A stretch of DNA of 64,000 bases from the NCBI RefSeq assembly GCF_003350545.1, contig NZ_QQBA01000013.1, positions 34,080 to 98,079 on the forward strand, written 5' to 3'. The stretch's first letter is position 1. The number at the start of each line of letters is the position of its first letter. Of this stretch, positions 25,086 to 33,293 are shown one piece after another. The position numbers and the translations under genes are program-made. The stretch is from Flavobacterium glaciei. Lineage in GTDB: Bacteria > Bacteroidota > Bacteroidia > Flavobacteriales > Flavobacteriaceae. Below the pieces are notes generated by a model that ran no database searches, was not told the DNA's origin, and was given only the letters and a program-made list of their open reading frames with translations.

Positions 25086-26447
25086 ATGCGCTACGCAGAA
25101 AATATATTAGGCACGATAGGTAATACCCCATTAGTGAAATTAAACAAAGTTACTTCAGAAGTAGAGGCTTTGGTACTTGCAAAAGTCGAAACATTCAACC
25201 CTGGAAATTCCGTAAAAGACAGAATGGCCGTAAAAATGATTGAAGATGCTGAGGCAGATGGGCGCTTGAAACCAGGCGGAACCATCATCGAGGGTACTTC
25301 GGGGAATACCGGAATGGGATTAGCATTAGTAGCTATCATAAAAGGGTATAAACTGATTTGTGTGATTTCAGACAAACAGTCTAAAGAAAAAATGGATATT
25401 CTTCGTGCCGTTGGAGCCAAAGTGGTGGTTTGTCCTACGGATGTGGAGCCAACTGATCCGCGTTCTTATTATTCAGTTTCTAAACGATTAGCAGATGAAA
25501 CTCCTAATTCTTGGTATGTAAATCAGTATGATAATCCTTCAAATGCGATAGCGCATTACGAGCAAACGGGTCCTGAAATTTGGGAGCAAACGGAAGGTAA
25601 AATCACTCATTTTGTTGTTGGTGTTGGAACTGGAGGAACAATTTCAGGAGTAGCAAAATATTTGAAAGAGAAAAACCCAAACATTAAAATCTGGGGAATA
25701 GATACTTACGGTTCTGTTTTTAAAAAATACCACGAGACTGGAATTTTTGATGAAAATGAAATTTATTCTTACATCACCGAAGGAATTGGAGAAGATATAC
25801 TTCCTAAAAATGTTGATTTTTCTTTAATAGACGGTTTTACAAAAGTAACGGATAAAGATGCTGCGGTTTACACTAGAAAAATTGCGCTCGAAGAGGGAAT
25901 ATTTGTAGGGAATTCAGCTGGAGCGGCTATAAAAGGATTGTTACAGCTTAAAGAACATTTCAAACCTGAAGATGTTGTAGTTGTGCTTTTCCATGATTCT
26001 GGAAGTCGCTATGTGGGTAAAATGTTCAATGATGATTGGATGCGCGAACGTGGTTTTCTGGAAGAAGAAATCACAAAAGCAGAGGATGTAATCAAAGATC
26101 ATATCGATAAACCATTAATCGTGGTGCGTACAGAAGAATTAGTTTCGCATGCTATTGAGCGTATGCGTAAATACAAGATTTCGCAAATTCCCGTAATTGA
26201 TATCACTGGTTTTGTAGGTTCTGTTGATGAAAGTGATTTGTTTCAAAGTTACGTTGCTGATAAAGATGTAGCCGATAAACCGATTAAAGATATAATGGGT
26301 AAGCCTTTCCCAGTCGTGAAACACGGAACACCTATTGAAGAAGTTTCTAAATTATTTACTAAAGAAAATGAAGCTGTTTTAGTAGAACTTGCAAATGGGA
26401 ATCACCATATTATAACTAAATACGATATTATTGGTTCTATAAAATAA
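25086..26447 (+). CDS. Cystathionine beta-synthase-like PLP enzyme with CBS domains
   Basis: 453 residues. The N-terminal PLP fold-type II domain (1-325) has IGNTPLVKLN, the PLP lysine K44 in NPGNSVKDRMA, EGTSGNTGMGLALVA, and the phosphate loop GVGTGGTISGVAKYL. The C-terminal 110 residues form a Bateman module of two CBS motifs (RKYKISQIPVID and ENEAVLVELANGNHHIITKYDII), which often bind adenosyl ligands. The fold joins serine with homocysteine (cystathionine) or makes cysteine from O-acetylserine. Domain architecture and length favour cystathionine beta-synthase. No haem-binding N-terminus is present. Monocistronic, with its own promoter element and terminator. Cytoplasmic. Confidence 0.9.
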   Translation: MRYAENILGTIGNTPLVKLNKVTSEVEALVLAKVETFNPGNSVKDRMAVKMIEDAEADGRLKPGGTIIEGTSGNTGMGLALVAIIKGYKLICVISDKQSKEKMDILRAVGAKVVVCPTDVEPTDPRSYYSVSKRLADETPNSWYVNQYDNPSNAIAHYEQTGPEIWEQTEGKITHFVVGVGTGGTISGVAKYLKEKNPNIKIWGIDTYGSVFKKYHETGIFDENEIYSYITEGIGEDILPKNVDFSLIDGFTKVTDKDAAVYTRKIALEEGIFVGNSAGAAIKGLLQLKEHFKPEDVVVVLFHDSGSRYVGKMFNDDWMRERGFLEEEITKAEDVIKDHIDKPLIVVRTEELVSHAIERMRKYKISQIPVIDITGFVGSVDESDLFQSYVADKDVADKPIKDIMGKPFPVVKHGTPIEEVSKLFTKENEAVLVELANGNHHIITKYDIIGSIK

Positions 26448-26465
26448 CGAATTAAAATAATATAT

Positions 26466-26506
26466 TAAGGCCTACAGTGTTTTTATATTGTAGGCCTTTT
26501 ATTTTT
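26466..26506 (+). terminator. Terminator of the CBS-like gene
   Basis: AAGGCCTACA (26467-26476) pairs with TGTAGGCCTT (26489-26498), followed by TTATTTTT. Confidence 0.88.
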
Positions 26507-26580
26507 GAGTTTTTTTAATGCATATACGTTTTCTTGATGTTAAAAATGAAATGTGTTACAGCAACTTGATTTTTTGAGCG

Positions 26581-26588
26581 TATTTTTG
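26581..26588 (+). promoter_or_regulatory. -7 promoter element TATTTTTG
   Basis: TAnnTTTG match 30 bases before the TTG start at 26618. Confidence 0.45.
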
Positions 26589-26617
26589 TGTTTTATAAAT
26601 TTTAATATACTGTCAAA

Positions 26618-27100
26618 TTGAATTTTACTGCTATAGATTTTGAGACTGCAATAGGTTATAACCCTTGCTCAGTAGGTATTGTAACTGTTGAAAACGGAAT
26701 AATTGTTGATGAATTTGTTACCTTGATACAGCCACCTAATAATTACTATTCTCCTGCTACAATTAGAGTTCACGGCATACATCCTTTCGATACAGAATAC
26801 GAAAAAACTTTTGCAGAAGTATATCCTGAAATTCACAAACGGCTATACAATCGTGTAGTTGTTGCTCATAATGAAAGCTTTGATAGGAATGTTTTGGCAA
26901 AATCGATGGCTAATAATTATTTAGATTATGCTGATTTAAATATCGCAGATCGATGGGAGTGTACAGTAAAAATTTATAGAGCTAAAGGGCTTAGACCAGC
27001 AAAACTAAGTGATTGTTGTCGCGAAATGAATATAGCGCTCAATCATCATGAAGCGCTTTCAGATGCTCGTGCCTGTGCAAAATTGTATTTGATGAAATAA
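26618..27100 (+). CDS. DEDD-family 3'-5' exonuclease (DnaQ-like)
   Basis: 160 residues, a single exonuclease domain. Exo I is FTAIDFETA (D7, E9). A VVAHNESFDRNVL segment (Exo II) lies near residue 83. The C-terminal HHEALSDARACAKLYL (Exo III, DEDDh-type His and Asp) closes the active site. The start is TTG 26618; an ATG would have to lie inside the domain, and the -7 element upstream fits. It lacks polymerase-binding extensions, so it is more like a stand-alone RNase T or proofreading-type nuclease than the Pol III epsilon subunit. Cytoplasmic. Confidence 0.85.
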   Translation: MNFTAIDFETAIGYNPCSVGIVTVENGIIVDEFVTLIQPPNNYYSPATIRVHGIHPFDTEYEKTFAEVYPEIHKRLYNRVVVAHNESFDRNVLAKSMANNYLDYADLNIADRWECTVKIYRAKGLRPAKLSDCCREMNIALNHHEALSDARACAKLYLMK

Positions 27101-27187
27101 AAAATGTATTTCACTTTTGTAGCTATTATTTTATACTTGTAAGTAGATTATTTTCACTACTTTAGTGTGAAGTGAAATATAAAAAGT

Positions 27188-28459
27188 ATGAAAGAAGATT
27201 TTCTTCATTACATTTGGAAGTTTAAGAAATTCAATATTCTCGATTTAAAAACACAGCAGGGTGAGTCTTTGACTATTATTCACGCGGGTCAATATCTAGA
27301 ACTTTCGGGTCCTGACTTTTTTAATGCTCAAATAATGATTGAAAATCAAAAATGGGCGGGAAATGTTGAAATTCATATAAAATCTTCAGATTGGTATGCG
27401 CATCATCACGAGAAAGATGATGCCTATGACAGTGTAATATTACATGTTGTTTGGGAACATGACACCGAAATTTTCAGGAAAAACAATACAGAGATTCCTG
27501 TTCTGGAGCTTAAAAATGTGGTTGACACCTCCATCCTTAACAATTATCAATCTCTTATAGCTCCTAAATCATGGATTTTTTGTGAAAAACAAATTTCTCA
27601 AGTCGATGATTTTGTTTTAAAAAATTGGCAAGAGCGATTATTTTTTGAGCGATTAGAACGCAAATCTAAAGCTATTTTTGAATTGTTAACGCAAACCAAT
27701 CAAGATTGGGAAGCGGTTTTGTTTTGTCTCCTAGCCAAGAATTTTGGACTAAACACAAACGGAGAAATATTTTTTAAAATTGCACAATCAATTCCTTTTG
27801 CTACAGTAAGAAAGGAAAGTTTTGAAGTTGAAAATCTAGAGGCTTTGCTTTTTGGAACAGCTGGATTGTTAGATACAGAAAAAGAGGATAATTATTTTAA
27901 GGATATGAAATTCAGGTATTTTTATCTGCTTCATAAATATCAATTAGAGAAATATAGTATTGAGCCGGTGCAGTTTTTTAAACACCGTCCGGATAATTTC
28001 CCTACTATAAGACTTTCTCAATTGGCAAATTTGTATCATTCACAACAAAACTTATTTTCAAATATTAGCGTTTTAAAGTCTTTACAAAGTTGTTATGATT
28101 TATTCCAAATTACTTCTTCAGAATATTGGAACACACATTATCAGTTTGATAAAGTAAGTCCTAAAAAGAAGAAATCGCTCTCTAAATCATTTATTGATTT
28201 GATTGTCATAAATACTATTATACCCATACAGTTTACTTATTTTAAAAGTATAGGCAAAGAGGTTTCGGAGGATTTTATTAATCTTCTCAAAGAAATCACA
28301 CCCGAAAAGAATTCAATTATTGATAAGTTTAGTTCTTTTGGAATTACCTCAAAAAATGCTTTTGATACACAAACTCTTTTGCAATTGAAAAATGAATATT
28401 GTAATCAAAGCAAGTGTTTACAATGTAGTATAGGGACTGACCTACTTAAAAACAAATAA
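27188..28459 (+). CDS. DUF2851 family protein
   Basis: 423 residues. MKEDFLHYIWKFKKFN at the N-terminus, then GPDFFNAQIMIENQKWAGNVEIHIKSSDWYAHHHEKDDAYDSVILHVVWEHD, are hallmarks of DUF2851, a Bacteroidota-specific family of unknown function. The histidine-rich segment with conserved Asp and Glu looks nuclease- or metal-site-like, but that is inference. The C-terminus has a cysteine cluster (YCNQSKCLQCSIG). No signal peptide. Followed at about 60 bases by the PspC-domain gene on the same strand. Confidence 0.88.
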   Translation: MKEDFLHYIWKFKKFNILDLKTQQGESLTIIHAGQYLELSGPDFFNAQIMIENQKWAGNVEIHIKSSDWYAHHHEKDDAYDSVILHVVWEHDTEIFRKNNTEIPVLELKNVVDTSILNNYQSLIAPKSWIFCEKQISQVDDFVLKNWQERLFFERLERKSKAIFELLTQTNQDWEAVLFCLLAKNFGLNTNGEIFFKIAQSIPFATVRKESFEVENLEALLFGTAGLLDTEKEDNYFKDMKFRYFYLLHKYQLEKYSIEPVQFFKHRPDNFPTIRLSQLANLYHSQQNLFSNISVLKSLQSCYDLFQITSSEYWNTHYQFDKVSPKKKKSLSKSFIDLIVINTIIPIQFTYFKSIGKEVSEDFINLLKEITPEKNSIIDKFSSFGITSKNAFDTQTLLQLKNEYCNQSKCLQCSIGTDLLKNK

Positions 28460-28488
28460 TTATGTGCCAGTGCATATGATAATAATTG

Positions 28489-28496
28489 TATTTTTG
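28489..28496 (+). promoter_or_regulatory. -7 promoter element TATTTTTG
   Basis: TAnnTTTG match 21 bases before ATG 28517. It rules out the upstream in-frame GTG at 28496. Confidence 0.5.
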
Positions 28497-28516
28497 TGTT
28501 TCTATATTCAAGTATT

Positions 28517-28744
28517 ATGTCAGCAATTCTAAAACTAAAATTTTTTTTTGAGAAACATGGGTTTCATGTGTCTTCAAGGTTAGCAGACACATTAGGAATG
28601 CGCGCTAGTAGTGTTCGTTTGTTCTTTATATACTTATCTTTTGTAACAGTTGGATTGTGGTTTGCAGTGTATCTTACACTTGCATTTTGGATGAAATTAA
28701 AAGATCTTATTCGCGCCAAGCGTACTTCTGTTTTTGATCTATAA
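28517..28744 (+). CDS. PspC-domain membrane protein
   Basis: 75 residues from ATG 28517. FEKHGFHVSSRLADTLGMRASSVRLFFIYLSFVTVGLWFAVYLTLAFWMK matches the PspC pattern: a short amphipathic start, a xSxRLADxxGxxxSxVRL motif, and one membrane helix (about residues 38-62). PspC proteins sense or transmit membrane stress, but short single-domain members in Bacteroidota are functionally undefined. The last residues are basic (IRAKR) and probably cytoplasmic. A bidirectional terminator follows immediately. Confidence 0.82.
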   Translation: MSAILKLKFFFEKHGFHVSSRLADTLGMRASSVRLFFIYLSFVTVGLWFAVYLTLAFWMKLKDLIRAKRTSVFDL

Positions 28745-28746
28745 AA

Positions 28747-28776
28747 AAAGGCTCCTTAGTTAAAAGGAGCCTTTCT
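28747..28776. terminator. Bidirectional terminator between pspC-like and permease genes
   Basis: AAAGGCTCCTT (28747-28757) pairs with AAGGAGCCTTT (28764-28774). It lies between convergent genes. Confidence 0.88.
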
Positions 28777-28780
28777 TGTT

Positions 28781-30247
28781 TTATTCTTGGATGTCATTGT
28801 TTAATTTCGAATTTCGTTTACCGTATAAGAAATACACTAAAATTCCAAATAGTAACCATCCTAAAGAAAACAATTGAGCTTTTGTACTTAAATTAATCAT
28901 TAAGTACGTATTGATCAAAATACCGCAAACCGCAATTACTGGTAAAGCAGGGACTTTAAAAGTACGTTCTAAACCTGGTTGTTTTATTCTTAAAATCCAA
29001 ACCGCAATACAAACCATAGTAAAGGCAAATAAAGTACCAAAACTGGTCATATCTGCTAGTTCGTTAATAGGAGTAAAGGCAGCAACAACTGCAATAAACC
29101 CTCCTAAGATCATTAAATTAGTTTTTGGTGTTCCAGATAACGGATTGATTTTAGAGAAAACGGCAGGAATTAATCCATCCTTAGACATTCCTAAAAATAT
29201 TCTAGATTGTCCCATAATCATTACCATCAATACAGAAATTAAACCAATAGTTGCAGCAATAGTGATAATATAACCCGCCCAAGCTTGTCCGGCAATATCA
29301 AATGCATAAGCTACCGGAGCTTTAATAGCTTCTGGGTATTTCCCTAGTGGATTAAAATCTTGGTAACTCATCATACCTGTTAATACTAGTGATACTAAAA
29401 TATAAAGAACTGTACATACTAATAAAGATACAATAATAGCAAAAGGCACATCTTTTTTAGGATTGATAGCTTCACCGGCTTGAGTAGAAACAGCATCAAA
29501 ACCTACATAAGCAAAGAAAATTGCAGCAGCTCCAGAAACAATACCACCCACACCATATGCTTGATGTGTTCCAGATTTATCAACAATTTGGGTTGCTTCT
29601 GGAATAAAAGGCGTCCAATTATCTACATTTATAAAAAAAGCACCAGCAATAATTACAAAAATTACAGCAGAAACTTTTAAAATTACGATGAAGTTATTTG
29701 CTTTAGCAGCGCTTGAAGTTCCTTTGATAAGTATGGAAATAACAAATAGTACTATTAAAAAAGCTGGCAAGTTCATTGAAAAACCTTCTCCAGTATAACT
29801 AGCTGGATCTGAAGTTAGCCAATCGGGGAGTTTTATACCAAACATTTTGAGCATTTTGTTAAAATATCCCGACCAAGAAACGGCAACCGTCATGGATCCC
29901 ATAGCATATTCTAATATTAATCCCCATCCTATAACCCATGCAAAAACTTCCCCAATTGTCCCATAAGCATAGGCGTACGCAGAACCTTCAACGGGTAAAA
30001 TGGAAGCAAATTCTGAATAACATAATGCTGCAAATACACAGGCAATACCTGCAATAATAAATGAAATGGCTAATGCTGGACCAGCATGGTAATAAGCTCC
30101 TGTTCCGGTAAGTACAAAAATACCTCCACCTATAATTGCTCCAATACCAATAGCAGTAAGGCTCCACTTTCCTAAAACTCGTTTTAATTCACTTTTTTTC
30201 ATATCAGCTTCAAAAGCTGATACTGGTTTAACTCTCCAAATTGACAT
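28781..30247 (-). CDS. APC-superfamily amino acid permease
   Basis: 488 residues. The start is ATG at 30247 (MSIWRVKPVSAFEADMKKSELKRVLGKW); an in-frame upstream codon at 30280 overlaps the -7 element and is rejected. At least 12 hydrophobic segments are visible, the first with the substrate-binding GIGAIIGGGIFVLTG. EGSAYAYAYGTIGE and YVGFDAVSTQAGEAINPKKDVP are typical of cationic amino acid (CAT-like) and related permeases. The substrate is unknown. Inner membrane. Monocistronic, sharing the terminator at 28747. Confidence 0.92.
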   Translation of the reverse strand: MSIWRVKPVSAFEADMKKSELKRVLGKWSLTAIGIGAIIGGGIFVLTGTGAYYHAGPALAISFIIAGIACVFAALCYSEFASILPVEGSAYAYAYGTIGEVFAWVIGWGLILEYAMGSMTVAVSWSGYFNKMLKMFGIKLPDWLTSDPASYTGEGFSMNLPAFLIVLFVISILIKGTSSAAKANNFIVILKVSAVIFVIIAGAFFINVDNWTPFIPEATQIVDKSGTHQAYGVGGIVSGAAAIFFAYVGFDAVSTQAGEAINPKKDVPFAIIVSLLVCTVLYILVSLVLTGMMSYQDFNPLGKYPEAIKAPVAYAFDIAGQAWAGYIITIAATIGLISVLMVMIMGQSRIFLGMSKDGLIPAVFSKINPLSGTPKTNLMILGGFIAVVAAFTPINELADMTSFGTLFAFTMVCIAVWILRIKQPGLERTFKVPALPVIAVCGILINTYLMINLSTKAQLFSLGWLLFGILVYFLYGKRNSKLNNDIQE

Positions 30248-30277
30248 GGTTGTATGGTGTTTTAAGTTATTAAGCTC

Positions 30278-30285
30278 CAAATGTA
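30278..30285 (-). promoter_or_regulatory. -7 promoter element TACATTTG of the permease gene
   Basis: Exact TAnnTTTG match on the minus strand, 30 bases before the ATG at 30247. The divergent gap to 30530 also holds a 12-bp AT-only inverted repeat (30421-30450). Confidence 0.55.
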
Positions 30286-30529
30286 TTGTTTTTTATAAAA
30301 AATAAAAATAATAATTGAATTTTAAGTTGTAAAAAAGTTATTTTTCTGTCTTTTTTTTGGGTTGAGTGTTAGATATAACTTTTTCTGATTGTTGAGTTTT
30401 GTTGTGTAATGTGTTTTTTTGAAAAATATTTATTTCTTATAAATATTTTCTCCTTCAAAGTGATTAGGTCTTGATTTAATTTATAAATTTAGGAATGTTA
30501 AATTTATAGCACTAATCCTTATACCTGTA

Positions 30530-31417
30530 ATGAATTTTAAAACACCAGGAAGTTTCTTTAATTTTACTCGAGAGCAACGCACGGGTATCTTTGGTTTGTT
30601 CGTAATTATAATTCTTTTCCAAACGATTTATTTTTTTACGGACATTAGTTATGCAACCAAGGAATATTCAGATAAACAAAAATGGCTTTCACTCCAGTCT
30701 GAAGTGGACTCTATGAAAATTGAAGCCTCTAAATCTTTGCCTAAAATATATCCCTTCAATCCTAATTTTATAACTGATTATAAAGGATACAAGTTAGGAA
30801 TGTCTGTAAAGGAAATAGATCGCTTATTGAGTTTTAGAAAAGAAAATAAATATGTTAATTCGCCAAAGGAGTTTCAAAATGTGACCAAAATTTCGGATTC
30901 ATTGTTGAATGTGCTGTCTCCTTATTTTAAATTTCCTGAATGGGTAAATAATAAGAAAGAATTTAAAGAATTTACAAAATATCCAAATCAGGCAATCGCA
31001 ACAAAAGGAAAAAATGTTTTAATCGATATTAATCAGGCAACAAAGGAAGATTTAATTAAAATTTACGGAATAGGCGAAGCCATTTCTTTGCGGATTTTAA
31101 AACAAAAAGAAATTTTAGGAGGATTTGTTTCCATGGAACAAATGAATGATGTTTGGGGATTGTCACCTGAAGTTATTGAAAATTTGAATTTACATTTCAA
31201 AGTTTCGACACTTCCAAATATTAAAAAAATAGATGTTAATAATGCTTCGTTAAAAGAGCTTTCCCAGTTTTATTATTTCAGATATGCTTTAGCAAAAGAA
31301 ATAGTTACTTACAGAAGTATGAATGGGGATATAAATAATATTGAGGATTTAACAAAAATTAAGGGATTTCCTGTTGATAAAGCAAGAATAATTGGCTTAT
31401 ATTTGGACTTTAATTAG
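30530..31417 (+). CDS. Membrane-anchored helix-hairpin-helix protein
   Basis: 295 residues. One membrane helix near the N-terminus (GIFGLFVIIILFQTIYFF, about 20-37) is preceded by a basic segment. Two ComEA/PsbU-type helix-hairpin-helix units follow, LIDINQATKEDLIKIYGIGEAISLRILKQKE (about 164-194) and IDVNNASLKELSQFYYFRYALAKEIVTYR (about 234-262), plus a further weaker one. Such domains bind DNA non-specifically in ComEA. With the single anchor, a role in DNA uptake or binding at the membrane is possible but not shown. The flanking gap of 145 bases after it is AT-rich and empty. Confidence 0.82.
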   Translation: MNFKTPGSFFNFTREQRTGIFGLFVIIILFQTIYFFTDISYATKEYSDKQKWLSLQSEVDSMKIEASKSLPKIYPFNPNFITDYKGYKLGMSVKEIDRLLSFRKENKYVNSPKEFQNVTKISDSLLNVLSPYFKFPEWVNNKKEFKEFTKYPNQAIATKGKNVLIDINQATKEDLIKIYGIGEAISLRILKQKEILGGFVSMEQMNDVWGLSPEVIENLNLHFKVSTLPNIKKIDVNNASLKELSQFYYFRYALAKEIVTYRSMNGDINNIEDLTKIKGFPVDKARIIGLYLDFN

Positions 31418-31583
31418 AAGTGTCAAATTTTCAGCTACGTTAATGTGTGTTTTAACACATTTTCTTAAAGAGATAAATTACTTTTTTTTATTCAATAATT
31501 ATTTTAACTGTTTAAAAATAAATCTGAAACATTATTTTATTATTATGTTTCAATAATACTATTTGTTAAAAAAAATACAATAT

Positions 31584-32753
31584 ATGAATTCAAATTATTT
31601 TACTGAAGAACACCAAGCATTTAGGGAAAGTTTAAAAGATTTTTTGCAGAAAGAAGTTGTTCCGCATATTGAAAAATGGGAAAAAACGGGTACTATAGAA
31701 CGTTTCATATGGGAGAAATTTGGCGAGATGGGTTACTTTGGTATTGCATATCCAGAGGCATATGGCGGTTTAAATCTCGATTTATTTTACACTGTTATTT
31801 TTCTTGAAGAATTACAAAAAATAAAATCATCAGGTTTTGCTGCTGCAATGTGGGCACATGGGTATTTAGCTATGACTCATTTAAACGCAGAGGGTGATGA
31901 AAGAATAAAGCAAGACTATTTAGTACCAAGTATTGCTGGAAAGAAAATAGGAGCATTGTGTATCTCAGAGCCTTTTGGAGGTAGTGATGTTGCGGGAATG
32001 CGAACTAACGCTGTGAAAAAAGGAGATAAATATATCATCAATGGTTCCAAAACATTTATAACAAACGGTGTTTATGCTGATTATTACATTGTAGCAGCAA
32101 AAACAAATCCAGAACTCGGTAATAAAGGAATTAGTATTTTCTTAATGGATACAGGTCTTAAGGGAATATCTGCTTCAAAACTTGATAAATTAGGATGGAG
32201 AGCTTCAGATACTGCTGAAATTGCATTTGACAATGTAGAAATTCCTGCCGAAAACTTAATGGGTGAAGAAGGAAAAGGATTTCCGTACATCATGCAGCAT
32301 TTTGCTTTAGAGCGTTTAATTATGGCTATTAATGCGCACGCTAGAGGAGAGTATGCAATTGATTATACGATTGATTATATGTCGCAGCGTGAAGCTTTTG
32401 GTAAAAAAATAAGTAAGTTTCAAGCACTAAGGCACACTCTTGTAGAGCATGCTACAGAGGTGGAGCACTGCAAAATTTTTAATTATGCTGCTGTAGCTCG
32501 ACTTGACAAAGGAGAATATGTAGTTAAGGAGGCGACTATGGCTAAATTAAAATCAACTAAGGTTGCTGATGAAGCTATTTACAGTTGTTTGCAAATGTTA
32601 GGTGGTTATGGTTACATGGAAGAATATCCATTAGCGCGTTTGTTTAGAGATAGTCGTCTTGGGCCTATTGGTGGCGGTACATCTGAAATCTTAAAAGAAA
32701 TTTTAGGAAAAATGATTATTGATAATCAAAATTATGAACCTGCTGTAAAATAG
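31584..32753 (+). CDS. Acyl-CoA dehydrogenase family protein
   Basis: 389 residues from ATG 31584 (MNSNYFTEEHQAFRESL); TTG 31563 upstream is unlikely. FAD flavoenzyme: ALCISEPFGGSDVAGMRT and GSKTFITNG (FAD/substrate loop), YMSQREAFGKKISKFQALRH, and LGGYGYMEEYPLARLFRDSR. The C-terminal base of medium-chain enzymes (EGTSQ pattern) is replaced by GGTSE. A glutamate in HFALERLIMA (E243) matches the helix position used by isovaleryl- and long-chain dehydrogenases. So a branched- or long-chain acyl-CoA, or a glutaryl-CoA-like substrate, is plausible. Cytoplasmic. Closed by a good terminator. Confidence 0.9.
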   Translation: MNSNYFTEEHQAFRESLKDFLQKEVVPHIEKWEKTGTIERFIWEKFGEMGYFGIAYPEAYGGLNLDLFYTVIFLEELQKIKSSGFAAAMWAHGYLAMTHLNAEGDERIKQDYLVPSIAGKKIGALCISEPFGGSDVAGMRTNAVKKGDKYIINGSKTFITNGVYADYYIVAAKTNPELGNKGISIFLMDTGLKGISASKLDKLGWRASDTAEIAFDNVEIPAENLMGEEGKGFPYIMQHFALERLIMAINAHARGEYAIDYTIDYMSQREAFGKKISKFQALRHTLVEHATEVEHCKIFNYAAVARLDKGEYVVKEATMAKLKSTKVADEAIYSCLQMLGGYGYMEEYPLARLFRDSRLGPIGGGTSEILKEILGKMIIDNQNYEPAVK

Positions 32754-32795
32754 TTTGGTTCTCTTGTGTGTAAGGTACGAATTGTAAATAATAGT

Positions 32796-32829
32796 AAGAG
32801 TCTTGTTTTTTCAAGACTCTTTTTTTTGT
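32796..32829 (+). terminator. Terminator of the acyl-CoA dehydrogenase gene
   Basis: AAGAGTCTTG (32796-32805) pairs with CAAGACTCTT (32812-32821), followed by T8. Confidence 0.88.
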
Positions 32830-32837
32830 GTGAAGGA

Positions 32838-32898
32838 TAGAAGTGGAAATCCTTTATGGATGCGTAGCAGTAAATAAAGATTGTAGCGGATAGCCTGA
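32838..32898 (-). repeat. Intergenic palindromic repeat, copy D (short subtype, inverted)
   Basis: Read on the minus strand it gives GTCAGGCTATCCGCTACAAT near its start and AAAGGATTTCCACTTCTATC at its end, matching the ends of copy C. It lies between the acyl-CoA dehydrogenase terminator and the rpsU promoter. The stem is degenerate. Confidence 0.65.
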
Positions 32899-32991
32899 CG
32901 GCAAGCAGTTATGTTCAAGGAATCAAAACACGTCATAGCCGGCACACCTAAAATAAATAACAATAAATAGCGATAAAGTAAAAATAATGAC

Positions 32992-32999
32992 TACTTTTG
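32992..32999 (+). promoter_or_regulatory. -7 promoter element TACTTTTG of rpsU
   Basis: TAnnTTTG match 29 bases before ATG 33029. It rules out the ATG at 32987. Confidence 0.6.
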
Positions 33000-33028
33000 C
33001 ACACTTAAAGAAAGGGGGTGTCTATATT

Positions 33029-33223
33029 ATGTTAATTATACCAATTAAAGACGGAGAAAATATCGATAGAGCGTTAAAACGTTACAAAAGAAAATTTGAT
33101 AAAACAGGAACTGTTCGTCAACTAAGAGCGCGTACTGCTTTTATTAAGCCTTCAGTAACCAATAGAATCAAAATTCAAAAAGCGGCTTATATCCAAAATA
33201 TGAGAGATAACTTAGAGAGTTAG
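33029..33223 (+). CDS. rpsU: 30S ribosomal protein S21
   Basis: 64 residues from ATG 33029: MLIIPIKDGENIDRALKRYKRKFDKTGTVRQLRARTAF. The S21 signature (IDRALKRYKRKFDKTG) and family-normal length fix this start over the in-frame ATG 32987, which precedes the likely transcription start. S21 sits near the anti-Shine-Dalgarno end of 16S rRNA. Its terminator hairpin runs into the start of xerC. Confidence 0.95.
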   Translation: MLIIPIKDGENIDRALKRYKRKFDKTGTVRQLRARTAFIKPSVTNRIKIQKAAYIQNMRDNLES

Positions 33224-33245
33224 TCAATATCTATTAAAATAAATT

Positions 33246-33292
33246 ACCGTTAGTCATTAAAAGTTTTATAACTTTGATGCTAACGGTTTTTT
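33246..33292 (+). terminator. rpsU terminator overlapping the xerC promoter
   Basis: ACCGTTAG with TAACGGT plus inner CAT/ATG and AAAAG/CTTT pairs form a long stem ending in T7 at 33286-33292, one base before the xerC ATG. The -7 element TAACTTTG (33269-33276) lies inside the hairpin. Confidence 0.75.
33269..33276 (+). promoter_or_regulatory. -7 promoter element TAACTTTG of xerC
   Basis: TAnnTTTG match 17 bases before the xerC ATG, embedded in the rpsU terminator. Transcripts starting here lack the left stem arm, so they would escape termination. Confidence 0.5.
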
Positions 33293-33293
33293 T

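Noticed and set aside
28496..28516. GTG start for the PspC-domain gene
   Set aside because: It is the last base of the -7 promoter element, so it cannot be in the transcript.
32987..33028. Upstream ATG extending S21
   Set aside because: It precedes the predicted transcription start and gives residues absent from the S21 family.
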